Positions 13,201 through 23,886 of a stretch of 64,000 nucleotides of DNA are shown in pieces. The position numbers and the translations under genes were made by a program. The notes under the pieces were generated by a model, which was given only the letters and a program-made list of their open reading frames with translations, was not told the DNA's origin and searched no databases. This stretch comes from Rattus norvegicus (Eukaryota; Chordata; Mammalia; Rodentia; Muridae), in contig NC_086022.1 in the NCBI RefSeq assembly GCF_036323735.1, forward strand, positions 68,834,702 through 68,898,701. The letters are read 5' to 3'. Position 1 is the stretch's first letter. Each line of letters opens with the position of its first letter.

Positions 13201-15772
13201 CTGCAGCAATGGCCACTAAAGCTTAGCGAGCTCCACCGTGCAACAGAGGCCTCCGCCTAACATCTCCTGAGCTCATTCACTCAGCCCTCAACCAACCTGT
13301 GGGGTAAGCAATCTTTCCATCACTGAGGGAACAGGGTCAGCCATAGAGCCCCCTGCCCAAGACTACTAGCCAGCAAAGAGCAGAGCTGGACTGAAACAAG
13401 GTGACCAGCTCAGGGGACCGTGCTCTTGATCAGCAGGCACACTGCCTCCTGAGAGGATGCAGGTGAAGTCAGGGGCTGAGGACTCCTTCTCAGGCTTGTT
13501 TCTTAAGAGATCTAACCTTGGGATCAAGAAGACAAGTAAGGAAAGTACACTTACTCACACTCACTTTCCATTACCCATGGGAAAAATATGTAGGAAACTA
13601 CCTAGTGCAAATCATGGGGAAAGACAAGGATGAAGAATGAGGAAGAAAAGTCTGTTATGGAGGCCAGGAAATATCAAATGTCCAGATTTCTAGTACAAAG
13701 TTTGAGCCCAAATGTCAGGAATTGGCATAAGAACAGATCTTTGTTCCATGATTATTTGCCAATTAAGCACATTATAAAGATTCACCAGGCAGACTCAGTG
13801 GTGCATCATGGCTTTAGTCCCAGAAGCAGGAAGACTCTGAGTTGGAGGCCAGCCTGGTCTACATAGCAAGTTTCAGGCCAAACAGGCCAACATATCAAGC
13901 CACTTGCTCAATATATGATATTCATTCATAAATTCATTCACTCACCAGCCATTACTGCCATTGCATCGAGCCAGCCACTACTTGCTATGTTCCTCTTTCT
14001 CTGGGCTTGTTACTCTTTCACCCCAGACATGTCTCATTCTTGCACGGCAGAGTTCCTGCGTTCTACACTCTTTGTAGGCCCACCTTCTCCTACAGATCTG
14101 TTTGGGCTACTTCTGTGACTGGGGCCACAGTATCTGCCATCTAGCAGCTTCCAAATCAGCACGTAAGGGTTTAGCCCTCCTTTTAAGTAAAGAACTCAAA
14201 CCCCCTCTCACTTTCAGTCCACAGTGGGAGCAGAAACAAGAGTCACCATCTCTCCCATAGCCTCACTGTCGCCCTCTCTTTTAACTTTCCCAAATCTCTC
14301 ACATACACATCATTTGGAAAAGCTCTAATCTCATTATTTCCTAATAAATGTGTCCTGGAGACTACATTTCCCAGACCATACTCCTTAGGTAGGGGTGGGA
14401 GACAGCTTCTGGGAAATGGGCTTTTAATCACTTCTAGACCTGGCCCACACAAACTTCCCCCCAGACCCTCTCCTGTCTTATTTTCCTTCAACTCCCAGAA
14501 CTTGATGCTTAGAACTACCTCATAAGTGTTGAGGGTTCAGTTGTATCTGTGTCAGCCTGGATCCCTGATTGACTGCATCGGTCAAGGTTACTAACCCAAG
14601 GTGACTTCATTCATCTGACATCATAAAAAATGATATCTGTTGTGTTATAGCAAAAGGAAGCAGGGAGGGAGGAAACTAATCCTCCTGATAACTGGACTGG
14701 CTTTTGAAACACGAAGTCTCAACATCCTCTCCTAACCCAGTATCCCCACACCATTACCCAAGACATCTTCCTAACACACAAACCTCATGCCTGACATTCA
14801 ACAGACCTTACCACCTTTAAGGTAAGGCCCAAATTCTTCAGTATAAACAAATTGCCCTAATCACCTTGCAGGTGCGCGCAGAAGCAGAGAGCAGCCCAAA
14901 CTAATGAGGACAGTAAACAGTGTGGTGTGAAGAGTTAAGAGAAAGAGCTCAAAAGAGCGAATAATCTTTCAGCTCCTGCTCCTAGGCACTAAAGAACAAA
15001 CCAGGAAGGGTAGAAAGTCACTCAGGGGAGAGCGGGAACCCCCTATGGATCTTGAAAATCTGAGTTTCAGCTTCTAAGCAAGCAAACAGGAGTTGAGTGT
15101 CCCTTCCAAAGCTTCTTTATCATTGTGACTGAAGGCCTTGCTGCCCGCTCCTCAAAGCGACCTTTCCAATTTCCAAGCAGCCCTGAGGACCAACTTCCCT
15201 CCTGGGAGCCATACTGCCATACTCAGCTGTCCCTGTTGGCACCACATTCTATCTGAGCCACTTCACCACACACTGCCAGTCATTAAGTAGGTGATCAATG
15301 AACATTCTTGAGTGAAGGATAGGCGAGGCTGAGGAACCATCTAGCTGTCTGCCCCAATCTCGGGAGAGTGGAGGCCCGGGAGTGGAGGGGCAGGAGCATC
15401 CGTCCATGCCCATCGTTGTCGTCCTTACCCGGTCCTCAGGAACTTGCAGTTACCGTAGATGAGAAACTTGCAGAGATGCAACTGCGCGCAGAGCCCGGTG
15501 CAGCCCTGCTTGGGGCCCTGGTGCGCGCGGCACAGACGCAGCGACGACACAGCCACTACCACGCGCTCCGAGGCCGCCGCCGCCGCGGTCGCCGGGCCCG
15601 TGCCCTCCCGCGAGGCCACCACGAAGCGCCCGCGGTCCCGCAGCAGCCGCTCCAGCGCGTCGGCGCCCAGGCTGGTTCGCAAGCGGCGCCTCAGCTCCGC
15701 CAACTCCAAGGCGCCCCCCGCCGCGCACAGCAACTGGGTCACCTCTGCCACCGCCACCGCGGCCTGGGCCAT
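4285..15772 (-). CDS. Parp12: Parp12, coding exons 1-4 (gene runs off the left edge)
   Basis: PARP12 is an interferon-stimulated mono-ADP-ribosyltransferase. It has an N-terminal array of CCCH zinc fingers, then WWE domains and a C-terminal PARP catalytic domain, and has been linked to Golgi and stress-granule localisation and antiviral defence. The window encodes about 292 residues of roughly 700. The exons are 15772..15429, 11521..11386, 8715..8415 and 4380..4285; all introns are GT-AG and the phases join without a break. Visible CCCH motifs are C-x9-C-x3-C-x3-H (residues 81-99), C-x7-C-x8-C-x3-H (101-122), C-x12-C-x5-C-x3-H (exon 3 start) and a canonical C-x7-C-x5-C-x3-H later in exon 3; exon 4 starts another. 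Residues such as LHLCKF, KQCIKLHICQYFLQGECKFG and NSENLEKLEKLG match the remembered human protein closely. ZC3HAV1 is the nearest alternative but fits less well. Exon 5 was not found between 1 and 4284, so the WWE and catalytic domains lie outside. Confidence 0.96.
5345..5545 (+). mobile_element. B3 SINE
   Basis: Diverged B3: GGTTAAGAGCACTAGC, then TCCAGAGGACACATG, CACATGGTGTCTCACAACTA and TCTGTAACTCCAG, ending at an AATAAAATAG tail. Parp12 intron region. Confidence 0.8.
5548..5815 (+). mobile_element. two adjacent B1-type SINEs
   Basis: The first (about 5548-5665) and second (about 5684-5815) both show the B1 pattern of a GGGCATG-like head, GAGGCAGA-type box and CTGTCTCAAA end. Both are diverged, plus-strand copies. 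Confidence 0.65.
5940..5970. repeat. (CA)n microsatellite
   Basis: A short dinucleotide CA tract after a longer CA-rich stretch. Confidence 0.9.
6787..6884 (+). mobile_element. ID SINE in Parp12 intron
   Basis: ID element with a 3' A-rich tail and a 14-bp TSD (aaaaagaaatttga) at 6773-6786 and 6885-6898. The 5' end is slightly atypical (GAGATCCCATTTGGCTCAG). Antisense to Parp12. Confidence 0.93.
7296..7490 (+). mobile_element. B3-type SINE
   Basis: Has the CTGCTCTTCCAGAGGCCCTG block, CATCTGTAACTCCAGTTTCAG and a CACATAAATAAAAG tail. Confidence 0.75.
7651..7840 (+). mobile_element. B3-type SINE
   Basis: Contains GGGGCTAGAGACGGCTC, CTCTTCCAGAGGACTTAGG and CCATCTGTAACTCCAGTTCC. It is the nearest clear SINE to Parp12 exon 3. 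Confidence 0.75.
8415..8715 (-). CDS. Parp12: Parp12 coding exon 3
   Basis: The acceptor AG is at 8717-8716 and the donor GTAAGG starts at 8414. It has 100 codons plus one base. It encodes two CCCH fingers (C-x12-C-x5-C-x3-H, then C-x7-C-x5-C-x3-H in ICQYFLQGECKFGTSCKRSH), the segment NSENLEKLEKLGLSSDLVSR, and a serine-rich tail before the splice. Confidence 0.96.
9430..9550 (-). mobile_element. B1-type SINE fragment
   Basis: Reverse orientation B1-like segment (GCCCAGGCTGCCCTCAACCT, then CCGCCTCTGCCATCCAAGTG). Parp12 intron. Confidence 0.6.
10087..10294 (+). mobile_element. B2 SINE
   Basis: Near-consensus B2 (GGTTAAGAGC, GAGTTCAAATCCCAGAAACC, CATCTGTAATGGGATCTGAT, CTGGTGTGTCTGAAGACAGC) ending in an (AATA)n tail. 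An 11-bp TSD (ggcaaagcagg) flanks it at 10076-10086 and 10295-10305. Confidence 0.93.
11386..11521 (-). CDS. Parp12: Parp12 coding exon 2
   Basis: The acceptor AG is at 11523-11522 and the donor GTGAGT starts at 11385. One base completes the exon 1 codon, then 45 codons follow (KNCRNGH, NLSVLRTHGIDH, ELCQLLLQNDPSLLPD). The exon finishes the second CCCH motif and carries the linker that is conserved in PARP12 and ZC3HAV1. It ends in phase 0. Confidence 0.95.
11765..11945 (+). repeat. partial B1 followed by purine-rich (GA/GGAA) tract
   Basis: A diverged B1 piece (TAATCCCAGTATTCAGAAGC) runs into about 85 bp that are almost purely G and A (11860-11943). The tract is in Parp12 intron 1, about 240-420 bp upstream of exon 2 on the transcript. 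A tract like this can form triplex structures. Confidence 0.7.
12246..12375 (+). mobile_element. B1 SINE
   Basis: Shows CCTTTAATCCTAGCACTTGG, then GCAGGCAGATTTCTGAGGCC and CCAGGACAGCCAGGGTAGAG, ending CTGTCTCAACC. Confidence 0.85.
12414..12595 (+). mobile_element. B3-type SINE
   Basis: Contains GGCCCAGTAGTTAGGGACAC, TCTTCCAGAGGACCTGCATT and an AATAATAAAAAAAATC tail. Confidence 0.7.
13785..13875 (+). mobile_element. B1-type SINE fragment
   Basis: Contains GTGCATCATGGCTTTAGTCC and GGAGGCCAGCCTGGTCTACA, the B1 core. Confidence 0.7.
15429..15772 (-). CDS. Parp12: Parp12 coding exon 1 (start codon)
   Basis: The ATG at 15772-15770 sits in a strong Kozak context (GCC before it, G after it). Eight in-frame codons with another ATG lie upstream, but the downstream ATG matches the family start MAQA. 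The exon encodes 114 residues plus two bases: a leucine/arginine-rich helical segment, an alanine-rich stretch (about residues 59-67) and the first CCCH fingers. The donor GTAAGG begins at 15428. Base composition is very GC-rich because the exon lies in the CpG island. Confidence 0.96.
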
Positions 15773-15842
15773 GGCTGTCGGACCGAGGCTTAGCACGGAC
15801 GACAGCGTTGTTCACAGGCCCAGCCCCACTGTTTCGCTGGAA

Positions 15843-15859
15843 GGAAACGAAACCGAAAG
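15843..15859 (+). promoter_or_regulatory. ISRE (interferon-stimulated response element) of Parp12
   Basis: The site contains three GAAA blocks in tandem (GGAAACGAAACCGAAAG), the classical ISRE pattern bound by ISGF3 and IRF proteins. It lies about 71-87 bp upstream of the Parp12 ATG, inside the CpG island. PARP12 is known to be interferon-induced, so this is the likely control element. Binding is inferred, not shown. Confidence 0.85.
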
Positions 15860-16799
15860 CCGGCCCCAGCTGGGAAAACAGAAGCAGTGGGGCCTTGCCA
15901 CGCCCCCGGGCCACAGCTGAGGTGCCGGCGCCCTCGTCTAAGGGCCCGCAGCTGGGGACCGCGCGACTCGACGGCGGCCGGCGCGCGCACACTGAGCGAC
16001 CCGGTGTGCCTTTGAGGCGTCGCGCGGTCGGAGATGCGGGTCGCGGGTCCTCACAGGGCGGGACAGGAGTCTGAGGGAGAAGCGGCCGCTCCCTTCGAGG
16101 CAGCGCCCTGGGAGGCGAGTGGCGCGTTTAGCTAGGCCCGAGGGACGCCGGGGTTCAGTCAGCAGCCTCGATCTCGAGAAGCTGAGAGAAGTTTCCAGAC
16201 GGCGCTGGCCGGTTGCGGCCGGTTGGCGCGTCTGCCTGCGCTGCGGCGCGTTCAGGGGGCTCTGAAGTCGCCCGAGCAAAAGCGGGCTTGGCAGGCGGCC
16301 CACGGAAGCGGGACGACCGACCTGGTCCCACCCCACCTCACCCGGGAACAAACGGAAACAGTCACTCGGAATTGCAAGACCGGCCTAAATGGTCCTCTAG
16401 ATTCGGCTTTAGTAGTAGATTCCGCATTTCCAAAAGGAATGGGTAGGTACGGCCTTTAAAGGGGCCGATCCTTCTTCCCTTCCCCCTTCTGAATAAAGAT
16501 TATGCACGTATTTCAAGATTTTTCAACGGAAAGAACTCTCCTGTATGTTACCTTGGGAGTTAAACGTTCTCGGGGTAAGTAAATGAATGGAGAATACCTG
16601 TTAAAATAAGTATGACTTTTGGCATCCCCATTCCTTCCTTCAGGAATCTCCCAGAAATAAAAGCATTAGTAAGTCATGTTCACAAGAGAGGACAGAGGAC
16701 AGAAAACAATAAGAATGTTATCCAGACTATGTTAAATCTCTGGTTTTAACCTAGAGGGACATTCATAATGTGAGAAAAGATGGTTACATAGCAATATTC

Positions 16800-16975
16800 C
16801 AAGGGGCTGAACAGCGGTTGAGAGTCCTTACTGCTTTTGTAGAGGACCCTGACTCAGTTCCCTGCACCCACATAGCAGCTCACAACTGCCTACTTTCAGG
16901 AGGGATCTGACACCTTCTTCTGTACTCTTGAGATACCAGGCACACATTAGTGAACAAACAGGCAAAACAGGTGTG
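16800..16975 (+). mobile_element. B3-type SINE
   Basis: Diverged copy with GGGGCTGAACAGCGGTTGAG, CACCCACATAGCAGCTCACA and CAGGCACACATTAG. A partial B1 follows it. Confidence 0.65.
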
Positions 16976-17047
16976 AAGAGGCATGCCTTTAATCCCAGCA
17001 CTTGGGAGGCAGAGGCAGGGAATCTCTGAGTTCTAGGCTAGTCTGTA
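16974..17047 (+). mobile_element. partial B1 SINE
   Basis: Contains GCCTTTAATCCCAGCACTTG and GGAGGCAGAGGCAGG, with the rest missing. Confidence 0.75.
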
Positions 17048-17384
17048 TTTGAAAGTGTAAGCAGTAGGTTGTTTTTGAGTGAGCATGGAGGAAGCGTAAT
17101 ACTTTGGTTACAGTGGTGTGTAGGAAGTACTAGGAATGTGGAAAAAGGAAAGATGAAGGTCAAAACTTGGGGAGTCAAGTACTTACAAAATTAATTTAAA
17201 ACGAATATAAAATTCTAAGCATAAAATACTACAAACATGGGGAACTGAGGGTATAGCCCCTGGGCTCAATCCTTAGGAAGGAGGGGGGAGTGTTACTACA
17301 TAAATGTAAGAAAGTGGGATTAGACTACAACAGTTGGCAAACCCCGAGATCCAGTGAGAGATCCTGTCTCAAAAAAGAAAGGTG

Positions 17385-17531
17385 GGAACTGGAGAGATGG
17401 CTTAGCAGAGAAAAGTGCTTGTGGTACAAGCCTGCCAACCTGAGTTAGATTCTCTAAGCCCAGGTAAAAATGGATGAGAAAGGAACCAAATCCCAAATAT
17501 TGTCCTCTGACGTTCACAGGTGTGCTTTGGC

Positions 17532-17576
<45 letters not shown>

Positions 17577-17585
17577 GCGCGCGAA
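17385..17585 (+). mobile_element. B2-clade SINE ending in a (CA)n tract
   Basis: Starts GGAACTGGAGAGATGGCTTA and ends in a CA microsatellite (17532-17570) and a short CGCG run. Confidence 0.7.
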
Positions 17586-17772
17586 CTAAAAAAGAAAAAA
17601 AATGGAAAGTTCTTGAAAAATGACATCCCAACACATGCACACATGCCACAAAAAGAAAGACAGCATGCTGGTGCTGTAGCTCAGTGGTCGGCTATATAAA
17701 GTATGCAACACTAGGCTTAATTCCCCAGCAGCAACCCTCCCCCAAAAAGAAAAAAGTGAATATAAAGACTAG

Positions 17773-17978
17773 ATTTGGGGGCTCAGCAGTTAAGAGCACT
17801 GACTGTTTTTCCAGAGGCCCTGAGTTCAATTCCCAACAACCACATGGTGGCTCACAACCATCTGTAATCGGATCCTATGCCCTCTTCTGGTGTGTCTGAA
17901 GAGAGTAACAGTGTGCTCATATACATACATACATACATACATACATACATACATACATACATACATACATACATACAT
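17773..17978 (+). mobile_element. B2 SINE with (CATA)n tail
   Basis: Near-consensus B2 body (CAACCACATGGTGGCTCACA, TCTGGTGTGTCTGAAGAGAG). The 3' end has become a pure tetranucleotide (CATA)n of about 60 bp (17918-17978). Confidence 0.88.
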
Positions 17979-18435
17979 CTTTTAGGAAACTAAAGACTAA
18001 ATTGTTAACAAGGACAAATGAGAATGGATTAGTGGGTGAGGTGGAGGGCAATTTATTTTCTTGGACTATTTTTCGTGGTTTTGATATTTTGATAAATATT
18101 TTTATTTGGCTTTCACATTTAACTGTTTACTTGTACTTTTGATATTTTTTTGAAGTAATACCTTGTTATTTTCATTCTTGCATGTCAAACAAGTGCTCTC
18201 CCACTAACATTCCCCCATTTTAATACCATGACTGGCTGAAAAGGCAATGCCAGTAAAAATGGTGGGTCCTTCCATAAAACCAGTGAAGAAGCTGGCAAAT
18301 CCTATAACTTTTTCAGAGCTCTGGATGTTTACTAAAAGCATGCAGCAGCTCCTCCACAATTTAATGGAGAAAGCAGCCAAATCTGAATAAAAGTAGCCAT
18401 TTTCACAGCATTTTCTCTTACTCAAGTTCTATCTT

Positions 18436-18505
18436 TTGTTTTTTTGTTTTTTTGTTTTTTTGTTTTTTTTTTGATTCTTTTTTTCGGAGCTGGGGACCGA
18501 ACCCA
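18436..18505 (-). mobile_element. extremely 5'-truncated ID SINE with a long tail
   Basis: Only the last 21 bases of the ID body remain (18485-18505). A long, imperfect T-rich run with a GTTTTTTT periodicity forms the tail (18436-18484). A perfect 16-bp TSD (actcaagttctatctt) at 18420-18435 and 18506-18521 shows it is a genuine insertion, not decay of a longer element. Confidence 0.9.
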
Positions 18506-19301
18506 ACTCAAGTTCTATCTTAACCCTGAAACGCTGTGCTACCCTTGAAAAATGACAACTCATATTCCTAGTGTTTATACCAAGGGAGCAGACAGGGTTG
18601 GAGCTCTTTGAAAGGATCATCCTAAGGACTATTGTGGAGGGACTTCTAAAAGGCAGGTCTTTATGTGGTCTCATTGGAACTAGCAAAGTCATAACAATGC
18701 CCCATCCTCCCAAGAGAGCAGAGTCATTAAATATTTTAATATCATGGCTGAAGCAATGAGTAACAGTTGAGGAAAACAATAAACTAACCAAAAGGCTGGA
18801 CAAGTAAGGGTTTTGAAAGTGTGAGCATATTGTAGGAACCCACACAGACACATATACATACATAGGACCACAAAGATGCTCAGGAAATGTAATTCTGTCT
18901 GATGCTCAGGCTGTTCGCACACAGGAAGTAAAAGCTATGCATACTTGCAAACTGCTTGACTATTGAAGGCATTTACCAAAACATTCATAGAGCTTCTTGA
19001 CAAAGACCTAAGATGGATGCTGGTTACTGGTGTTTACGGTTATTAGCTGAAAGGTAAGCTAACCAAGTAGGACTTTAGTAACGCAGTGCACACGCACGCT
19101 TTACAAAATTAGTTTGAAAAAGTCATTAGACAAACACAGCTACTAGTTTATCAAGCAACAACAGCCCCAGGAAAAGAAGAAAATATGACTTTGGAAGCTG
19201 CACATTATTTGAAATGTCCATCTTCAAGTAAATTGTGAGATGTGTAAGGAAATAACACCCATACAAAGGAAGTAAAAGCTAAGAATACAAACAGCTCCTA
19301 A

Positions 19302-19500
19302 GGCTTGGAGAGATGGCTCGACATTTGAGCACTGGCTGCTCTTCCAGAGGACTCAGGTTTGATTCCTGGCAACCATGCGGCAGCTCATAACCAACCATAA
19401 CTCTACTACTGAGGAATCAAATGCCCTCTTCTAGCTTCCTTAGGTACCAGGCACACACAGTGCACAGATGTAAAGACAGGCAAAACACACACAAAAGAAA
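19302..19500 (+). mobile_element. B3 SINE
   Basis: Contains GGAGAGATGGCTCGACATTT, GGCTGCTCTTCCAGAGGACT and the B3 tail CAGGCACACACAGTGCACAG. Confidence 0.82.
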
Positions 19501-20140
19501 CATCTCCTGACAAAGCCAGATATTGGACTTTAAGCTGTCAGAGAAATGTTCAGAGGGCTCAAACTCTATAAAATATGAAAGCATGAAAATGGTGTCTAAT
19601 TGAACAGAAAATTCAGTAAAGAAACAAATTATAGAAAGAACGGAGTAGCAATTTTGTACAATAACTGAACAGAGAAAGAGAAGCTCATTAATATTTAGCA
19701 GTAGATTTTAACAAACCAAAAAAATGGATCAGAATATTTGAAGATAGGTCAGTTAAAGTTATCTGATTTGAGGACAATTTTAAAGAACACATACAGACCC
19801 ATACAGCTGCGCATACACATACAATCCAATTCCAAGAGATCCAATGCCTTCTGGCTTCTGTGGGCACTGGTTACAGGGTACACAGACTTAAACACAAGCA
19901 AAACACCCATACATACAAAATAATTATAAATACTTGAGAAAAAGAATCAAAACAAACCTGGGAGGTGTAAAGAAAACAATGTTAGGGGAAATGAATAGCT
20001 GTCAATGACTAACTGAAAAGATCTCAAGTCAATAACCTGATATCCAGAAAAATAATATCAAGTAATATAGACTAGAAAAACAATAGAGACTATGGAAATA
20101 GTACAATGAATTATTAAAACCAAGTTGTAGTTGACATTTT

Positions 20141-20236
20141 TTTTTTTTTGGTTCTTTTTTTCGGAGCTGGGGACCGAACCCAGGGCCTTGCGCTTCCTAG
20201 GTAAGCGCTCTACCACTGAGCTAAATCCCCAGCCCC
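20141..20236 (-). mobile_element. ID SINE
   Basis: Near-consensus reverse ID with a T-run and a 15-bp or longer TSD (tgtagttgacatttt) at 20126-20140 and 20237-20251. Confidence 0.94.
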
Positions 20237-20767
20237 TGTAGTTGACATTTTTAAAAACACTACCAAATCTACACCTAGAATAACAAAAAAGACTAAAATA
20301 ATTAATAACCAAGAATAAAAGGTATTATTACTAAGCTTACAGAAATAAGGGTTATAAAATATGTTATATTTCTAGTTCTGTATTTGATGCTTTGACCTCT
20401 GACTCTGGTGAGCTGACCACTTTTCCCTGGGCTAAAGCCTAAATAAACTCACTGGTGGGTGTACCTTTCACTTGCAAAGGACTGAGCCCACTCTTACAAC
20501 CATCTCTGTCCTTGCCATAGTTTACCTTGGGTTCTCACACCCTGGGCAGGCATTTCCTTTTCTTTAATTGCCCCAACTCCAGGTTTCTGACATCAGGAGA
20601 GAGCCAGTCCTTGTATTCTCCCACAGGCTGATGAAATTATTCAGATTTGCTTATGCTATCACCCTTCATCATCTGTTCTTTCTCAAGGGATCTCTCATAA
20701 TAAAGACTCTTAGCCACGTTTCCCCTGATCTCTGCCTCCAAACTTATACTGGTGTTTACCTGTGTAT

Positions 20768-21745
20768 TTTTTTTTTTATTGAGTATTTCTTATTTACATT
20801 TCGAGTGTTATTCCCTTTCCCGGTTTCCGGGCCAACATCCCCCTAGCCCCTCCCTCTCCCCTTCTTTATGGGTGTTCCCCTCCCCATCCTCCCCCCATTG
20901 CCGCACTCCCCCCAACAATCACGTTCACTGGGGGTTCAGTCTTAGCAGGACCCAGGGCTTCCCCTTACACTGGTGATCTTACTAGGATATTCAATGCTAC
21001 CTATGAGGTCAGAGTCCAGGGTCAGTCCATGTATAGTCTTTAGGTAGTGGCTTAGTCCCTGGAAGCTCTGGTTGCTTGGCATTGTTGTACATATGGGGTC
21101 TGGAGCCCCTTCAAGCTCTTCCAGTTCTTTCTCTGATTCCTTCAACAGGGGTCCTATTCTCAGTTCAGTGGTTTGCTGCTGGCATTCGCCTCTGTATTTG
21201 CTGTATTCTGCTGTGTCTCTCAGGAGAGATCTACATCCAGCTCCTGTCTGCCTGCACTTCTTTGCTTCATCCATCTTGTCTAATTGGGTGGCTGTATATG
21301 TATGGGCCACATGTGGGGCAGGCTCTGAATGGGTATTCCTTTTGTCTCTGTTTTAATCTTTGCCTCTCTATTCCCTGCCAAGGGTATTCTTGTTCCCCTT
21401 TTAAAGAAGGAGTGAAGCATTCACATTTTGATCATCCATCTTGAGTTTCATGTGTTCTATGCATCTATGGTAATTCAAGCATTTGGGCTAATAGCCACTT
21501 ATCAATGAGTGCATACCATGTGTGTTTTTCTGTGATTGGGTTACCTCACTCAGGATGATATTTTCCAGTTCCAACCATTTGCCTATGAATTTCATAAAGG
21601 CATTGTTTTTGATAGCTGAGTAATATTCCATTGTGTAGATGTACCACATTTTCTGTATCCATTCCTCTGTTGAAGGGCATCTGGGTTCTTTCCAGCTTCT
21701 GGCTATTATAAATAAGGCTGCTATGAACATAGTGGAGCACATGTC
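20768..21745 (-). mobile_element. 5'-truncated L1 3' end
   Basis: The reverse strand holds the last part of L1 ORF2 (21742 to 21490; MFIAALFIIARSWKEPRCPS, then YTMEYYSAIKNNAFMKFIGK) and the L1 3' UTR, with the tail at about 20768-20779. It is much shorter than full-length L1 and therefore inactive. It resembles the copy at 1026-2665 and is of similar subfamily. Confidence 0.9.
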
Positions 21746-22585
21746 TTTTTTTGAATGTCTATGATTTCAGGGCTGACCACTTTTTATTGGATGAATGGTG
21801 GGAGGGTGTTCTTCCCTGGAGAAGATCATTTCTCCTGTTTATAGCATTTCTTAGTTGACTATAGTAATTATTCAAGGTTTTAAGATAAACAAAAAAAATC
21901 ACTATAAAAAGTCCAGGTGGAAATATCTAGCGGACACTAGGATATGTGAGTCTAGTAGCATTTATATAAGAGATAATACTGGAACTTTGAAAATACAGAT
22001 GGCATTTGGATCCACGGGGTTGAATGAAGTCATCTCAGAAGAGAATATAAATTGAGAAGAAAAGGATTCCAAGAACCTTCCCCTTTATGGAGAAAGAAGA
22101 GACTGATAGAGCTATGAAGGTTTAGAAGAAGCCAGTGTGATAAGAGGATAATGGAGAATATGGGGTCACGAAAGCCAAATATTTTAATAAGAGATATTCA
22201 GCTGCATTGAATGCTATCAAGAGGTTAAAAGAGAATAGAAATACCTATTGATGCACAACAATAACTCCAAAACTTTGTAGCTAATACTAGAGATTCTTTT
22301 TTTCTTCAGAGGTCTGAGTTGACAAGGCTTGGTTTCGTAGGTCTTCTCTTGGCACATTAGAAATCCTGTGGCTGCATTCAGCTGTGACCTTAGCTATCAT
22401 TAGCTGATCCACAATTGCCCCTCCTCCTTCAGCTTCTCACTACTCAGAAGCCTAGCTTGTGCTTCTTTAGAGTTTGCTGGTGGCAAACATGCGAACAAGC
22501 CCGGTGTGCATGTTTGTTAAGTGTCTGGTTTTTCATAGTAGTTCCTGGCTCTTCCCTCCATTGTCCTTCACAAGAAATGACTCAC

Positions 22586-22725
22586 GGGGCCGGAGAGATG
22601 GCTCAGCAGTTAAGAACCATTCTTTCAGAGTACCCAAGCTCCATTCCTAGCCTATAGCTGCCTGTAACTCCATGTAGCACATCACACCACACACACAAAC
22701 ACCCCACAAATTTAAAAATAGTAGT
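22586..22725 (+). mobile_element. B3-type SINE (short)
   Basis: Contains GGGGCCGGAGAGATGGCTCA, GCAGTTAAGAACCATTC and CTGCCTGTAACTCCATG, then a truncated tail. Confidence 0.75.
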
Positions 22726-23886
22726 GATAAGAACAAATCTAAATAATGGCTCATATTAGGAGCTTTCTCAGTCTGCTTTCCACAAGATTGAGAGTGGAGG
22801 AGACTGAATTCTAGAACTATATTCTTTCTTTCTGAGCTGGTTCAGTTTAGGTTATTTTGTATACTGAGTTATAATCCATGCAACTAAACAAAAGCTCTTT
22901 GTGACAAATCTTTATTTTGACCTTTATGTCAAAATGCCCTTCAGATTCTATACCACCAGCTATGTTGATTTCAAATGATCTCACATTTACCAACAGGCCT
23001 TGAACATTGATTGACTAAGGCATGAGGGAAGAGGTACAGAGACAGAGCAAAGTCCCCAACTGCTCTTGCTCTCCTTACCTGCAAATGGGTAAAGAGGCTG
23101 CACAGAGGAAGGGCAGCCCTCTAAAAGAGTTTTGATTCAGGCCTTAGAAGCAAACTCACAGACTGTCACAAAGACAGTGTAAAAAGGACCCAAGTGGTAG
23201 CCACAACAAGAAGTATCTTATTTTCTGCCATGTGGAACATTATTGACAATGGAGAAAATCCTGAAGTGGGCAGTGTAAGTCTTGAGCTGCTGACCAGGGC
23301 TTCATGCCAGTCATAAGAGCAAGTTATTGGTACTGCTGTAGCAAAATACATTGTATATTTCTTTAGCTCTGCCAGAAGAGAACCTAGCTTGTTTCTGTTA
23401 CTCACCCAGAGCCTCTCTAGCATAGTACCCAATATTCAGAAACATTTGAGAAGGGAATAAAGGCAATATGTCATTCTTAATCTCACTACCGGGGAAAAGC
23501 CCAGAGATTTTTCCTGGAACTATATGAACTAGAATCTCTTCCAAATCTCACTTAAGGGAAAATGGCCATCTTAAGAATCATAGACAGACCAATGGATCTG
23601 TAAAGAGTCCCATCCATCAGCATTCACTACTAACTACAGTCAGAAGAATCGATACTGATAATGTACTGGTAAGAAAATCTATTTTATATGGACAATACTA
23701 AGAATTGTCTGAAGGGCATTTGTGTAAGGCTGTGTTGTGCATTGGTTTCATTAGAACATTTTAAACACAGACATGAACAGAAGAAAGATGATGTGGAAAC
23801 ACACAGAGAAGATGCCCATCTGTAAACAAAGCAGAAAGGTTGGGAATAGATCTTTACCTCAAGGTTATCCAAGGTACCAATCCTGC

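Larger units (their letters stand above)
15370..16460. promoter_or_regulatory. Parp12: CpG-island promoter of Parp12
   Basis: A dense run of CpG dinucleotides and GC-rich sequence covers Parp12 exon 1 and about 700 bp upstream, unlike the AT-rich, CpG-poor sequence on both sides. No convincing TATA box is seen near the gene, as is usual for CpG-island promoters. The transcription start cannot be fixed from sequence alone but should lie between the ATG (15772) and a few hundred bases upstream. No open frame in the upstream part resembles a known protein, so a divergent coding gene is unlikely. Confidence 0.85.

Noticed and set aside
15459..15920. Long plus-strand open frames over the Parp12 first exon
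   Set aside because: These are antisense shadows of a GC-rich exon and promoter. They have no known homology and the codon phase is explained by the real exon on the minus strand.
16490..16497. AATAAA near the Parp12 promoter
   Set aside because: On the plus strand, with no matching transcript or gene upstream; it is likely a chance hexamer.
17918..17978. Regular tetranucleotide repeats (and other microsatellites) as CRISPR-like arrays
   Set aside because: The units are continuous without spacers; they are simple repeats.
21488..21742. 84-residue minus-strand open frame
   Set aside because: It is the C-terminus of another truncated L1 ORF2.
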